From the NCBI GenBank assembly GCA_029782215.1, contig JAKOVD010000032.1:186001-250000 (forward strand): a stretch of 64,000 nt of DNA. The letters are read 5' to 3'. The notes under the pieces were generated by a model. It was not told the DNA's origin. It made no database searches and saw only the letters and a list, made by a program, of their open reading frames with translations. Source of the DNA: Chloroflexota bacterium (GTDB taxonomy: Bacteria > Chloroflexota > Anaerolineae > J102). The position numbers and the translations under genes are program-made. Shown in pieces: positions 16,819-24,851 of the stretch. Every line of letters starts with the position of its first letter. Position 1 is the first letter of the stretch.

Positions 16819-18012
16819 ATGGCGGCTGAAAGCGTGATTGCAGAACTGCGCAACGGTATGGCGCTTGCGAAGTGCCGTGCGTGCGGCTGCATGCAGGACG
16901 CCCTGGCAGGGATGCAGGCATCCCTGGCTTTGCCCGGCATGGCGGCTGAGACAGGGCTGGCAGGGCAGATCGAGGCATGGACGGCCGCTATGCAGCCGAT
17001 CAGATACGCATGCCTGGGATGCGAGGTCTGCATTGCCGCGAACGCCGCCAACCTGTTCGCCCAGACGTTCCCAGATGCGTCCAGCGGGCTGGCTTTGGCG
17101 TGCACCTTTGAGGTCAATGAAGGAAGATGGCCCATCGTGCCGGGTGAGTATCTGCTGTTCAGCGGCAGCTCTGCGCCGGTGGCCGTTTCTACGCTTGCCA
17201 GCCTTGCCCTGCCCCGCCAACTGGCCGATCTCAGGCCTGATGGCCTTGCCATTGTGGGCAAAACCGAGACAGAGAACATCGGACTGGACAAGATCATCAA
17301 GAACATGGTCGCCAATCCCGCCTTGCGCTATCTGATCGTCGCCGGACAGGAAGCCGAAGGCCATTGCCCCGGCCAGACACTGCTGGCTCTGGCAAGAGAA
17401 GGCGTGGACGAGAACCGGCGAGTACTCGGTTCGCGGGGAAAGCGCGCAGTTCTCCGCAACGTGACCCGGGAAGAAATCGAAACGTTCCGCAAGCAGGTTC
17501 GGATCGTCGACATGATCGGCTGTGAGGATGCCGCAGCCATTGCGGCAGAAGTCGGCGAGCTCGCAGGCGAAAATGGCGACGTGTGCGGCGATGCAGGCTG
17601 CTCATGCCGCACTCAAGTCCACGAAGCCCCACCCGTCGTGGCGGCCCTACCCCTGGCACCTGAAGCTGCATCGTGCGGCTGTGACGGCCCCTGCCACGAT
17701 GTTGCTTTCTTGGAAGCCTCGGCCGCCAGGGTCATCCAGGCTCAAGCGCCAGCCAATGTCGAGTTGGACAGGGCAGGCTACCTAGTCATCATTGTGCAGC
17801 GTGACCGGGGAGTGATCGTGGCCGAGCACTATGACTACGACCATACCCTCACCGGTGTGATCGAAGGCACCGACGCGCGCAGCATCTATTGGACGGCCAT
17901 TGAGAAGGCATGGGTCAGCCAGTTGACCCACGCGGCCTATCTCGGCAAAGAACTGGCCAGGGCCGAGCTGGCCCTCACCCTGGTTTTCGACTACGTGCAG
18001 GACGGAGCATGA
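16819..18012 (+). CDS. Cys-rich MtrA-like / DUF4346 protein
   Basis: 397 aa. Three parts: an N-terminal Cys-rich segment (KCRACGC at 19-24; YACLGCEVC at 63-71), a central region (about 137-240) resembling the MtrA subunit of methyltransferases (DGLAIVGKTETENIGLDKIIKNMV, YLIVAGQEAEGHCPGQTLLAL), and a C-terminal DUF4346-like domain (about 315-390). More Cys clusters lie between (CGDAGCSC, CGCDGPC). MtrA binds a corrinoid in methanogens; whether this protein does is unknown. The start at 16819 is set by gene spacing; the upstream frame overlaps the previous gene. Overlaps the next gene by ATGA. Confidence 0.7.
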   Translation: MAAESVIAELRNGMALAKCRACGCMQDALAGMQASLALPGMAAETGLAGQIEAWTAAMQPIRYACLGCEVCIAANAANLFAQTFPDASSGLALACTFEVNEGRWPIVPGEYLLFSGSSAPVAVSTLASLALPRQLADLRPDGLAIVGKTETENIGLDKIIKNMVANPALRYLIVAGQEAEGHCPGQTLLALAREGVDENRRVLGSRGKRAVLRNVTREEIETFRKQVRIVDMIGCEDAAAIAAEVGELAGENGDVCGDAGCSCRTQVHEAPPVVAALPLAPEAASCGCDGPCHDVAFLEASAARVIQAQAPANVELDRAGYLVIIVQRDRGVIVAEHYDYDHTLTGVIEGTDARSIYWTAIEKAWVSQLTHAAYLGKELARAELALTLVFDYVQDGA

Positions 18013-18593
18013 CCACGATGACACATTCACACGAACGCCGCTTTGACGCCGCCAAACGCGCAGGACTCACGAGCGCCGAACGATGGGTGCGCTGGAATCC
18101 GCCGCACCTCCTCGAACTCGCCGGCCTGCAGGAAGGGCAGACCGCCCTCGACCTGGGCAGCGGTCCTGGCTTTTGGACGCTGCCCATGGCCGACAAGGTC
18201 GGACCGCAGGGACTGGTCATCGCCCTGGATGTCAGCCCTGAGATGCTGGAGGCGTTAGCAGCGTCCAATCCTCCCGAACACGTCCGGCTGCTGCACGGCG
18301 AACTCCCGGCCATCGACCTTCCGGATGACTCGATCGACTTCATCTGGGCCGCCTTCGTCTTTCACGAGGTAGAACCGCCCGCAACGCTGGCGGCCGAGCT
18401 TCGCCGGGTGCTGCGTCCTGGAGGACGTCTTGCCGTGCTTGATTGGCGGCCCGATGCCGAAGGCGAGAGCGGGCCGCCGCGGCCTCACCGCATCTCGCCG
18501 CAGCAGGTGGAGCAGTTCCTGGCGGCGGCAGGGTTCGTCACGGTCCAGCACCCCTGGAAGGATGCGGACGGGTATCTGCTTTGGGCGGAATAG
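18009..18593 (+). CDS. SAM-dependent class I methyltransferase
   Basis: 194 aa. Rossmann methyltransferase with motif I ALDLGSGPGFWTLP, the acidic residue of motif II in IALDVSPEMLEA, and [16 protein letters not shown] in motif V/VI. The N-terminus has a His-rich start (MTHSHERRF). UbiE/arsenite-methyltransferase-like in general form but without ArsM cysteines. Its start overlaps the DUF4346 stop, so it is the last gene of the arsR-led run. Substrate unknown. Confidence 0.82.
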   Translation: MTTMTHSHERRFDAAKRAGLTSAERWVRWNPPHLLELAGLQEGQTALDLGSGPGFWTLPMADKVGPQGLVIALDVSPEMLEALAASNPPEHVRLLHGELPAIDLPDDSIDFIWAAFVFHEVEPPATLAAELRRVLRPGGRLAVLDWRPDAEGESGPPRPHRISPQQVEQFLAAAGFVTVQHPWKDADGYLLWAE

Positions 18594-18935
18594 ACACTGG
18601 ACCTCGATCAAAACCAGGCGCTCGGCCGCGGTCGCTCCGGTCGTGCGGCTCAGGGCCTTGCCATCCGGTCACCAACACAAAAGGCCGGGCTGGTATCAAC
18701 GCATCTGCGGCGGGGCTGAAATAGACTGTGACGCGGAGTGCACAGAAACGCACACTGCTGGCGAGGGGCGGCTTTCGGTTGGGGGCAAGCTGAAGGGCAA
18801 GAGCCGATCAGAAATCATGGCACGCACTAGTCTGTCTTCAACTGGATGATCTATGACTTGACAAAGCCCGTCGCACAGATAATATATCGAAATGATTTGA
18901 TATATTATCTCTGTTTCAAAGTGTCGTGTTAAGCC
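18594..18935 (+). promoter_or_regulatory. Intergenic region with promoter and perfect ArsR-type operator
   Basis: The first 260 bases show nothing recognisable. TTGACA lies at 18858-18863 with an AT-rich -10 (TAATAT, 18880-18885, 16-base spacer). Overlapping it is a perfect 12-bp inverted repeat AGATAATATATC (18877-18888) / GATATATTATCT (18899-18910) with a 10-base centre, typical of an ArsR/SmtB-family operator. It should control the arsRC-arsC-arsC genes. Confidence 0.7.
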
Positions 18936-19778
18936 ATGACCGATGAGTCCGCATCAAGTGCTCCCGCTCTATTCAAGATGTTAGCTCACGATTTGCGTTG
19001 GCAGATTCTTACGGAACTGGCTATCAATGACCTTCGTGTCAACGAGCTTGTAGAGGATTTGCACAGGCCCCAGAACGTGGTGTCCTACCACTTGCGGCAA
19101 TTGCGGGATGGAGGTCTGTTGCGCGAACGGCGAAGCAGCGCTGACAGTCGCGATATTTACTATCATCTGGATCAGGATCACCTCCAGGCGATGCTGCGCG
19201 CGAGCGACCAGGTCCTGCGTCCCGCGCTCGTTCCGGCGGATTCCAGGCCTTTGACGCGCACAAACTCCATTCGGCCTTGGCGCGTGCTCTTCCTGTGCAC
19301 CCACAACAGCGCCCGCTCGCAAATGGCCGAGGGCATTCTGCGCCAGCGCAGCGAGCATCGCTTGGCGGTATTCAGTGCCGGCAGCGAGCCGGGCGAGGTT
19401 CATCCTCTGGCGATCCGCGTCATGGCCGAGTTGGGCATTGACATCCGCGCCCAGCAGTCGAAGCACTTTCGCAAGTTCATCGACGAGCCATTCCATTATG
19501 TCATTACGGTGTGCGACCGCATGCGTGAGATATGTCCGGTGTTTCCGGAACGGCCGAGACAATTGCACTGGAGTATCCCTGACCCAGTCGAGGTCACGGG
19601 GACGGAATCGGTCCGGTCCGCGGCTTTTCGGCAGGTCGCTGATGAGCTGGTAATTCGTATTGGTCACTTCTTGCGTCAATTGCATGACCCAGCGAGTACA
19701 GATGAGGAAACTTGGCATGGCAAAAACAAAGGTCCTGTTCCTATGTACCGGCAACTCCGCCCGCAGCCAGATGGCTGA
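18936..19778 (+). CDS. ArsR-ArsC fusion: repressor domain plus arsenate reductase
   Basis: 280 aa. Residues 10-95 are an ArsR winged helix (LAHDLRWQILTEL, NVVSYHLRQLRDGGLL) that lacks the CxC arsenite site in helix 3. Residues 115-255 are a low-molecular-weight-phosphatase-fold arsenate reductase with the P-loop CTHNSAR (C121, R127) and partner cysteines C193 and C200. Spacing 72 and 7 equals the C10-C82-C89 triad of thioredoxin-coupled ArsC, so it should be active. The 3' end overlaps the next gene by 62 bases in another frame. Fused sensor-reductases of this sort are known; signal sensing could use the reductase cysteines. Confidence 0.9.
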   Translation: MTDESASSAPALFKMLAHDLRWQILTELAINDLRVNELVEDLHRPQNVVSYHLRQLRDGGLLRERRSSADSRDIYYHLDQDHLQAMLRASDQVLRPALVPADSRPLTRTNSIRPWRVLFLCTHNSARSQMAEGILRQRSEHRLAVFSAGSEPGEVHPLAIRVMAELGIDIRAQQSKHFRKFIDEPFHYVITVCDRMREICPVFPERPRQLHWSIPDPVEVTGTESVRSAAFRQVADELVIRIGHFLRQLHDPASTDEETWHGKNKGPVPMYRQLRPQPDG

Positions 19779-20160
19779 GGCATTCCTGCGTGCCTACGGG
19801 GGAGATCAGTTCGAAGCCCACAGCGCCGGCCTGACGCCTCGTGGCATCAACCCCAACACGCGACTCGTCATGGGCGAGATGGGTTATGACCTGACAGGAC
19901 AGTATTCCAAGGGGGTCCAGGAATACCTTGGCAAGGTACACTTCGGATACTTGATCACCGTCTGTGACAATGCCGAACAGAACTGCCCTCAGACTTTTCT
20001 TGGAGTTTCGAAACGCCTGTACTGGTCCTTTGAAGATCCTGCCGCGTTCGCAGGCACTGAAGCGGAGATTCTGACCAAGTTCCGCGAGGTGCGCGATGCG
20101 ATCGACTGCCGCATACGTTCGTGGGTCGCAGAATTGCGGTCTACATCCGAAAGGGGATAA
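19717..20160 (+). CDS. arsC: Thioredoxin-coupled arsenate reductase ArsC (copy 2)
   Basis: 147 aa. Reduces arsenate to arsenite via an intramolecular disulfide cascade. P-loop CTGNSARSQ (C10) and triad partners C83 and C90 are all present. The ATG at 19717 follows a GAGGAAA element and is where similarity begins; it lies inside the 3' end of the fusion gene. Copy 3 follows after seven bases. Confidence 0.92.
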   Translation: MAKTKVLFLCTGNSARSQMAEAFLRAYGGDQFEAHSAGLTPRGINPNTRLVMGEMGYDLTGQYSKGVQEYLGKVHFGYLITVCDNAEQNCPQTFLGVSKRLYWSFEDPAAFAGTEAEILTKFREVRDAIDCRIRSWVAELRSTSERG

Positions 20161-20167
20161 CATAGTC

Positions 20168-20599
20168 ATGAAGCGAGTTCTCTTCCTGTGTACTGGCAAC
20201 TCCTGCCGTTCGCATATGGCTGAAGCCATCGTCAATGCCCGGCTGGGCGACGAATGGGAAGCGGTCTCAGCGGGCACCAAGCCTACTGGCTACGTTCACC
20301 CCAATGCGTTGCGCGCTCTCGCCGAGATCGGGATCGAGCACCGTGGTTGTTCAAAGAGCGCGGACGAGTTCCGAGACACACCGCTCGACCTGGTAGTCAC
20401 CGTCTGCGATTCGGCCGCTGAGGAATGCCCGGTTTGGCTCGGCCCGGGACGTCGGCTTCATCACAGCTTCCCCGACCCGGCGAAGGCAGAAGGAACCGAC
20501 GAGGAAGTCATGGCCGTGTTTCGGGCCGTGAGAGACGATATTGCACTGACGATACCGAATATCCTCGCAGGACCACAAGTGCACTCTATGTCAGCATGA
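20168..20599 (+). CDS. arsC: Thioredoxin-coupled arsenate reductase ArsC (copy 3)
   Basis: 143 aa. Same fold with P-loop CTGNSCR (C8, an additional Cys in the loop at position 13) and partners C80 and C87. It diverges clearly from copy 2, so the three reductases are not a recent duplication. Its stop overlaps the start of the hydantoinase-like gene by ATGA, which ties that gene to the arsenic operon. No arsB, acr3 or arsP efflux gene is present. Confidence 0.92.
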   Translation: MKRVLFLCTGNSCRSHMAEAIVNARLGDEWEAVSAGTKPTGYVHPNALRALAEIGIEHRGCSKSADEFRDTPLDLVVTVCDSAAEECPVWLGPGRRLHHSFPDPAKAEGTDEEVMAVFRAVRDDIALTIPNILAGPQVHSMSA

Positions 20600-22614
20600 A
20601 TCTTGCCCTGGGCATTGATACCGGCGGCACCTACACAGACGCCGTTCTCGTCGACCACGACAAAGGCCAGGTGCTGGCCGGCGCCAAGTCCCTCACCACA
20701 CGCTACGATCTGGCCATGGGCATCGAAGGAGCCATCCGTCAGGTCTTCGCCGCCGCCACTGCCGAGGGCCTGAGCCTGGTCCCAGCGGATGTGACCCTGG
20801 TGGCGCTGTCCACCACGCTCGCCACCAACACCCTGGCCGAAGGACGCCGGGGGGCCGTCTGCCTGCTGTTGATCGGCTACGACGAAGAACTCATCCAGCA
20901 GTTTGGGTTTGGCCGCCTGCTGGCAGCCGACGACGTCGTCTACATCGGCGGCGGGCATGACGAGTTGGGCAACGAGAAAGCGCCCCTGGATGTCGCCGCC
21001 CTGCAGCAGGCCGTCCTGGCCAGGAAGGAAACGGTGGAGGCGTTCGCCATCTCCGGCTATTTCAGCGTGCGCAACCCGACTCATGAGCTGGCGGCGCAGG
21101 CCCTGGTGGCGGAGTTGACGGGGCTGCCCGTCACCTGCGGCCACGACCTCACCTCCCGCCTCGACTCGGTCCGCCGGGCGACCACCACGGCCCTGAATGC
21201 CCACCTGATCCTGCCCCTGCGGGAGCTGATCGCCTCAGTGCAGCGCACCATGGAGGCCTGGCGCATCGCCGCCCCCCTGATGGTGGTCAAGGGCGACGGC
21301 TCGCTGGTGCGGGCCGACTGGGCCATGCACCGCCCGATCGAGACCATTCTGTCCGGCCCGGCGGCCAGCGCCGTGGGCGCCTGGCATTTGGCGGGACGCC
21401 GCGACGTCTGGGTCGTAGATGTGGGGGGAACGACCACCGACATTGCCGCCCTGCGTGATGGCTGGCCGCTGCTCAATCCCGAAGGCGCGCAGGTAGGGGG
21501 CTGGCGCACCATGGTCGAGGCGGTGGACGTGCACACGGTGGGCCTGGGCGGCGACAGCCACGTTCGCTTCGAGCGACAGACGAGCCGGCTGCGCATTGGG
21601 CCCCGGCGCGTGACGCCGCTTTGCCTTCTCGCCAGCCAGCATGCCGAGGTCCTGTCCGAGCTGAAGCGCCAGGCAGCGCTTCCTCCCAACAAGCTGGGGT
21701 ACGACGCCGCCGAGTTCCTGCTCGTGGGCCGGCAGGCCGGGCACCGCCTCTCCGCAACCGACCAGAGGCTGGTGGAGCGGCTGGCAGCGGGGCCTCTATC
21801 CCCGGACATGCTCAGCGCCCAGTCGGGCGATGGCCTGATTCGCTACCGTTTTGCCGACCTGGAAGCTCAGGCCCTGGTGCACCGCGCCGGCTTCACGCCC
21901 ACCGACGCTCTGCATGTGCTGGGCCGGTTCCAGCGTTGGGACAGCAGCGCCTCCCTGCTGGGGGCGCAGATACTCGCCGCCAGCGCCGGTCTGTCCGTGA
22001 TGGAGTTCTGCGAGGCCGTCATCCTGGGTCTGATCGAGCGCGTCAGCACAGAACTGGTGGGCAAGGTCCTGACCGACGAAGCCACTCCGCCCCGTTGGGA
22101 GAAGGAGCCCACGGCGCAGGAATTCCTGCGCCGCGCCCTGCGCCAGCGTCCGGATACGGGATTGGACGTCGCCTTCACCCTGCGCAATCCCCTCGTCGCC
22201 ATCGGCGCGCCGGTGCCCGCCTACATGCCGCAGGTGGCCGCCGGGCTGCACACCGAGCTCGTGATCCCCGATCACGCCGACGTGGCCAATGCCGTGGGCG
22301 CCGTGGCAGGCGGCATCATCCAGCGCCATCATGTGTTCATCAAGCCCCTTCCGAACGACGCCGGGGTGCGCCTCTACCTCGAGGACGGCATCCACGACTT
22401 CCGCCGGCTGGAAGAGGCCGTGGCGCACGCCGAGGAGGTGATGATGCCGCTCGCCGAGGCCCGGGCCCGTGAGGCGGGCGCCGAGGAAATCGTGACCCAC
22501 ATGACCAGGGAAGATCGTATTGCCCGTGTGGCCGGCGCCCTGGAAGGTGAGATCTTCCTCGAGACCGAGCTGGTCTTTTGGGCAGCCGGCCGGCCCAGTC
22601 CGGCGCGGCGCTAG
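20596..22614 (+). CDS. Hydantoinase/oxoprolinase (HyuA-like) family protein
   Basis: 672 aa. ASKHA-type nucleotide-binding fold with GIDTGGTYTDAVLVD at the start and VVDVGGTTTDIAALRDG in the middle, the two phosphate loops of HyuA/acetone-carboxylase alpha proteins. The family hydrolyses cyclic amides in an ATP-dependent way, usually with a HyuB partner, which is missing here. Translational coupling to arsC copy 3 is clear from the ATGA overlap; the functional reason is not. A palindromic repeat begins seven bases after the stop. Confidence 0.85.
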   Translation: MNLALGIDTGGTYTDAVLVDHDKGQVLAGAKSLTTRYDLAMGIEGAIRQVFAAATAEGLSLVPADVTLVALSTTLATNTLAEGRRGAVCLLLIGYDEELIQQFGFGRLLAADDVVYIGGGHDELGNEKAPLDVAALQQAVLARKETVEAFAISGYFSVRNPTHELAAQALVAELTGLPVTCGHDLTSRLDSVRRATTTALNAHLILPLRELIASVQRTMEAWRIAAPLMVVKGDGSLVRADWAMHRPIETILSGPAASAVGAWHLAGRRDVWVVDVGGTTTDIAALRDGWPLLNPEGAQVGGWRTMVEAVDVHTVGLGGDSHVRFERQTSRLRIGPRRVTPLCLLASQHAEVLSELKRQAALPPNKLGYDAAEFLLVGRQAGHRLSATDQRLVERLAAGPLSPDMLSAQSGDGLIRYRFADLEAQALVHRAGFTPTDALHVLGRFQRWDSSASLLGAQILAASAGLSVMEFCEAVILGLIERVSTELVGKVLTDEATPPRWEKEPTAQEFLRRALRQRPDTGLDVAFTLRNPLVAIGAPVPAYMPQVAAGLHTELVIPDHADVANAVGAVAGGIIQRHHVFIKPLPNDAGVRLYLEDGIHDFRRLEEAVAHAEEVMMPLAEARAREAGAEEIVTHMTREDRIARVAGALEGEIFLETELVFWAAGRPSPARR

Positions 22615-22620
22615 CTGACC

Positions 22621-22671
22621 TAGCGACGACTTCAGTCGTTCCGGAGTGCAGAACGACTGAAGTCGTCACTA
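22621..22671 (+). repeat. Palindromic GACGACTTCAGTCGTT element, copy 1
   Basis: Arms 22621-22640 and 22652-22671 pair over 20 bases with one mismatch around an 11-base centre. A related, more degenerate copy is at 27204-27266. As RNA it forms a strong hairpin after the hydantoinase-like gene but has no U-tract. Confidence 0.75.
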
Positions 22672-22700
22672 ACGCCGTCCCCCCCGACCTGCCGGGTGCT

Positions 22701-22729
22701 TTGACAATCGTTGGGCGCCATGATATAAA
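22701..22729 (+). promoter_or_regulatory. Strong sigma70-type promoter for the AOR leader
   Basis: TTGACA (22701-22706), 17 bases, TATAAA (22724-22729). Start of transcription expected near 22736, 211 bases before the AOR ATG. Confidence 0.75.
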
Positions 22730-22735
22730 TTCGTT

Positions 22736-22889
22736 CAGTTTCAACGCCCTCACATCGGGGGGCGCCACATCTATGAACCTTCGCCACCGCTGGCGAACTG
22801 CTGGCTCCACGGCTGTCTGTGAGCCCTGCTGCAAGGGAAGTCAAGTGAACGACGAGCGCTATGCCACACCGGCATAGCGCTCTTTTTTT
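22736..22889 (+). ncRNA. Structured leader RNA upstream of AOR, candidate Moco/Tuco riboswitch
   Basis: Between a strong promoter and an intrinsic terminator lie consecutive hairpins: CGCCC/GGGCG (about 22745-22763), TTCGCCA-CCGC-TGGCGAA (22780-22797) and GGCTC(C)AC/GTGAGCC with one bulge (22803-22825). Layout and gene context (a pterin-tungsten enzyme) fit a molybdenum/tungsten-cofactor riboswitch that acts by termination. I cannot run a covariance model, so the class is a proposal; that this is a regulated leader is well supported. Confidence 0.55.
22854..22889 (+). terminator. Intrinsic terminator inside the AOR leader
   Basis: Perfect 12-bp stem GAGCGCTATGCC / GGCATAGCGCTC with a 5-base loop, followed by seven T. 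It lies before the AOR start codon, so it is an attenuator. Confidence 0.9.
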
Positions 22890-22946
22890 GTCCCTCGCCC
22901 TCCTGGCCGTTGTCGGGGAGGCTCTCACCTTTCGGAGGTAGCTGCC

Positions 22947-24770
22947 ATGTTGAAAGGGTATAACAACCATGTCGCACGCATTGACCTGACCAGCGGCAAG
23001 ATTCATTACGAGAAGCTCAACGAAGCAGATGTCCACAAGTACGTCGGCGCCCGCGGCCTGGGGGTGAAGTACATGCTTGACAATGGGCCCGACGTCGAGC
23101 CATTCTCGCCTGAGAACCTGCTGTGCATCATGACCGGCCCCCTCACCGGCACCGAAGTCAAGATGAGTGGGCGCCTGTGCGTGGTGACGAAGTCGCCTCT
23201 CACCGGCACGGTGACGGATAGCCACATGGGCGGCTGGACGGCGGCCAAGCTGAAGTGGGCAGGATTTGACGCGCTGCTGTTCAAAGGCAAGTCCGACGAG
23301 CCCGTCTATGCCTACGTGGAAGACGGCGAGGTCACGCTTTACGACGCCGAAACGGTCTGGGGCATGGAGACGGGTGAGACCGTTCGCTACCTGCAAAGTG
23401 AGCACGGCGAGGACTGCGCCGTGATGTGCATCGGCCCTGCGGGCGAGAAGCTGGTGCGCTATGCCGCCTGGATCAATGAGAATGACCGCGCTTCCGGCCG
23501 TGGCGGCACCGGCGCCGTAGCAGGTTCGAAGAACCTGAAGGCCATCGTCATCAAGGGCAACAAGAAGAATCAGCCCAAACCCTCCGATCGCGTTGCCTAC
23601 AAAGAGGCGGACCGGAAGGCGCTGGCTTCGATCATGAACGAAGAGGTCATCACGGCGCCGCGCAAGGGCGCCCTCAGCGTCTACGGCACCAATGTATTGA
23701 CGAACATGCTCAATGTCGTCGGCGGCCTACCCACCAAGAACTCGATGAGCACCTCCTTTGAGGAGGCTGAGAACCTCTCCGGCGAATACGTGGTCGAGCA
23801 CCTGCTCTTCGAGAACCCCACCTGCCATGCCTGCCCGGTGGCCTGCAAGAAGGCCTACGAGGTCAGGGAGGGAAAATTCAAGGTCAAGGGCGAAAGCTGG
23901 GAGTATGAATCGGGTTGGGCGCTGGGCGCGAACTGCCTGCAGGGTGATCCGGCGGCAGTCGGCTACATGATCATCCAGTGCAATCGCTTTGGCCTGGACA
24001 CCATCGAGATGGGCAATGTGCTGTCCATGTATATGGAAGCCTCCGAGAAAGGCTTGACCAAGGACGGCGTCCTGGCCTGGGGCGACGCCGATGGCCAGGT
24101 GGAGATGATCGAGCGTATTGCCTACCGCAAGGACCCGGTCGCTGAACTGCTGGGCGAAGGCACCTATCGCGCTGCTGTCGCCTTGGGCGACCCCGACATC
24201 GCCATGACGGTCAAAGGCCAGGCTATCCCGGCCTACGACCCCCGCGCGGTCAAAGGCATGGCAATCGGCTACGCCACGAGCAACCGCGGCGCCTGCCACC
24301 TGCGCGCCTATACCCCCGCCGCCGAGATCATCGGCAACGTGCTGGGGCCGGCCGAGCTCACTGACCGTCTGGCCTGGCAGGGCAAGGGCAAGCTCACGAT
24401 CATCTTCCAGAACGTCCACACCATGACGGACTGCCTGGATGTCTGCAAGTTCTCAACCTTCGCCGAGAGCCTGGACGACTTCGCCGCCCAGTTCTCCACC
24501 TTCACCGGCACGCACATGACTGCCGGCGACCTGCTGGCGCTGGGTGATCGCGTGTACAACCTTGAACGCTACTACAACAACCTGGCAGGGTTCCGCGAGG
24601 GCAGCGACTATTTGCCCAAGCGCTTCCTCGAGGAGCCGGCCGATGGCCAGGGTTCCGTGGGCAGCGTGGCAGAACTGCCGCAGATGCTGGAGGAGTACTA
24701 CACCGAGCGCGGCTGGGTCGACGGCGTCGTACCCGAAGCCAAGCTGAAGGAACTGGGCATTCTCGCCTGA
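22947..24770 (+). CDS. aor: Tungsten-containing aldehyde:ferredoxin oxidoreductase
   Basis: 607 aa. Oxidises aldehydes to acids with ferredoxin as acceptor, using a bis-pyranopterin tungsten centre and one 4Fe-4S cluster. The N-terminal domain (LTSGKI, GARGLGVKYM, TGPLTGT) and pterin loop (ASGRGGTGAVAGSKNLKAI) match the family. Cluster ligands read as C293, C296, C300 (CHACPVAC) and C500 (DCLDVC). GGAGG precedes the ATG at 22947. Nearby TupBC, MoeA and MoaD-like genes supply metal and cofactor. Expression is probably controlled by leader termination. Confidence 0.93.
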   Translation: MLKGYNNHVARIDLTSGKIHYEKLNEADVHKYVGARGLGVKYMLDNGPDVEPFSPENLLCIMTGPLTGTEVKMSGRLCVVTKSPLTGTVTDSHMGGWTAAKLKWAGFDALLFKGKSDEPVYAYVEDGEVTLYDAETVWGMETGETVRYLQSEHGEDCAVMCIGPAGEKLVRYAAWINENDRASGRGGTGAVAGSKNLKAIVIKGNKKNQPKPSDRVAYKEADRKALASIMNEEVITAPRKGALSVYGTNVLTNMLNVVGGLPTKNSMSTSFEEAENLSGEYVVEHLLFENPTCHACPVACKKAYEVREGKFKVKGESWEYESGWALGANCLQGDPAAVGYMIIQCNRFGLDTIEMGNVLSMYMEASEKGLTKDGVLAWGDADGQVEMIERIAYRKDPVAELLGEGTYRAAVALGDPDIAMTVKGQAIPAYDPRAVKGMAIGYATSNRGACHLRAYTPAAEIIGNVLGPAELTDRLAWQGKGKLTIIFQNVHTMTDCLDVCKFSTFAESLDDFAAQFSTFTGTHMTAGDLLALGDRVYNLERYYNNLAGFREGSDYLPKRFLEEPADGQGSVGSVAELPQMLEEYYTERGWVDGVVPEAKLKELGILA

Positions 24771-24805
24771 GCGACCCGCCCCTGAGGCGCCATCGCAACT
24801 GCACT

Positions 24806-24844
24806 GCGGCGTTCCCGACCCTGATTGGGAACGCCGCTTTGTTT
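24806..24844 (+). terminator. Terminator after AOR
   Basis: Stem GCGGCGTTCCC / GGGAACGCCGC (11 bp, 10-base loop) followed by TTTGTTT. It separates AOR from the convergent MoaD-like pair. Confidence 0.85.
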
Positions 24845-24851
24845 GGCAGGG

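Noticed and set aside
18430..18849. Plus-strand frame crossing the end of the methyltransferase into the gap.
   Set aside because: Out of frame with the methyltransferase and without family similarity or ribosome binding site.
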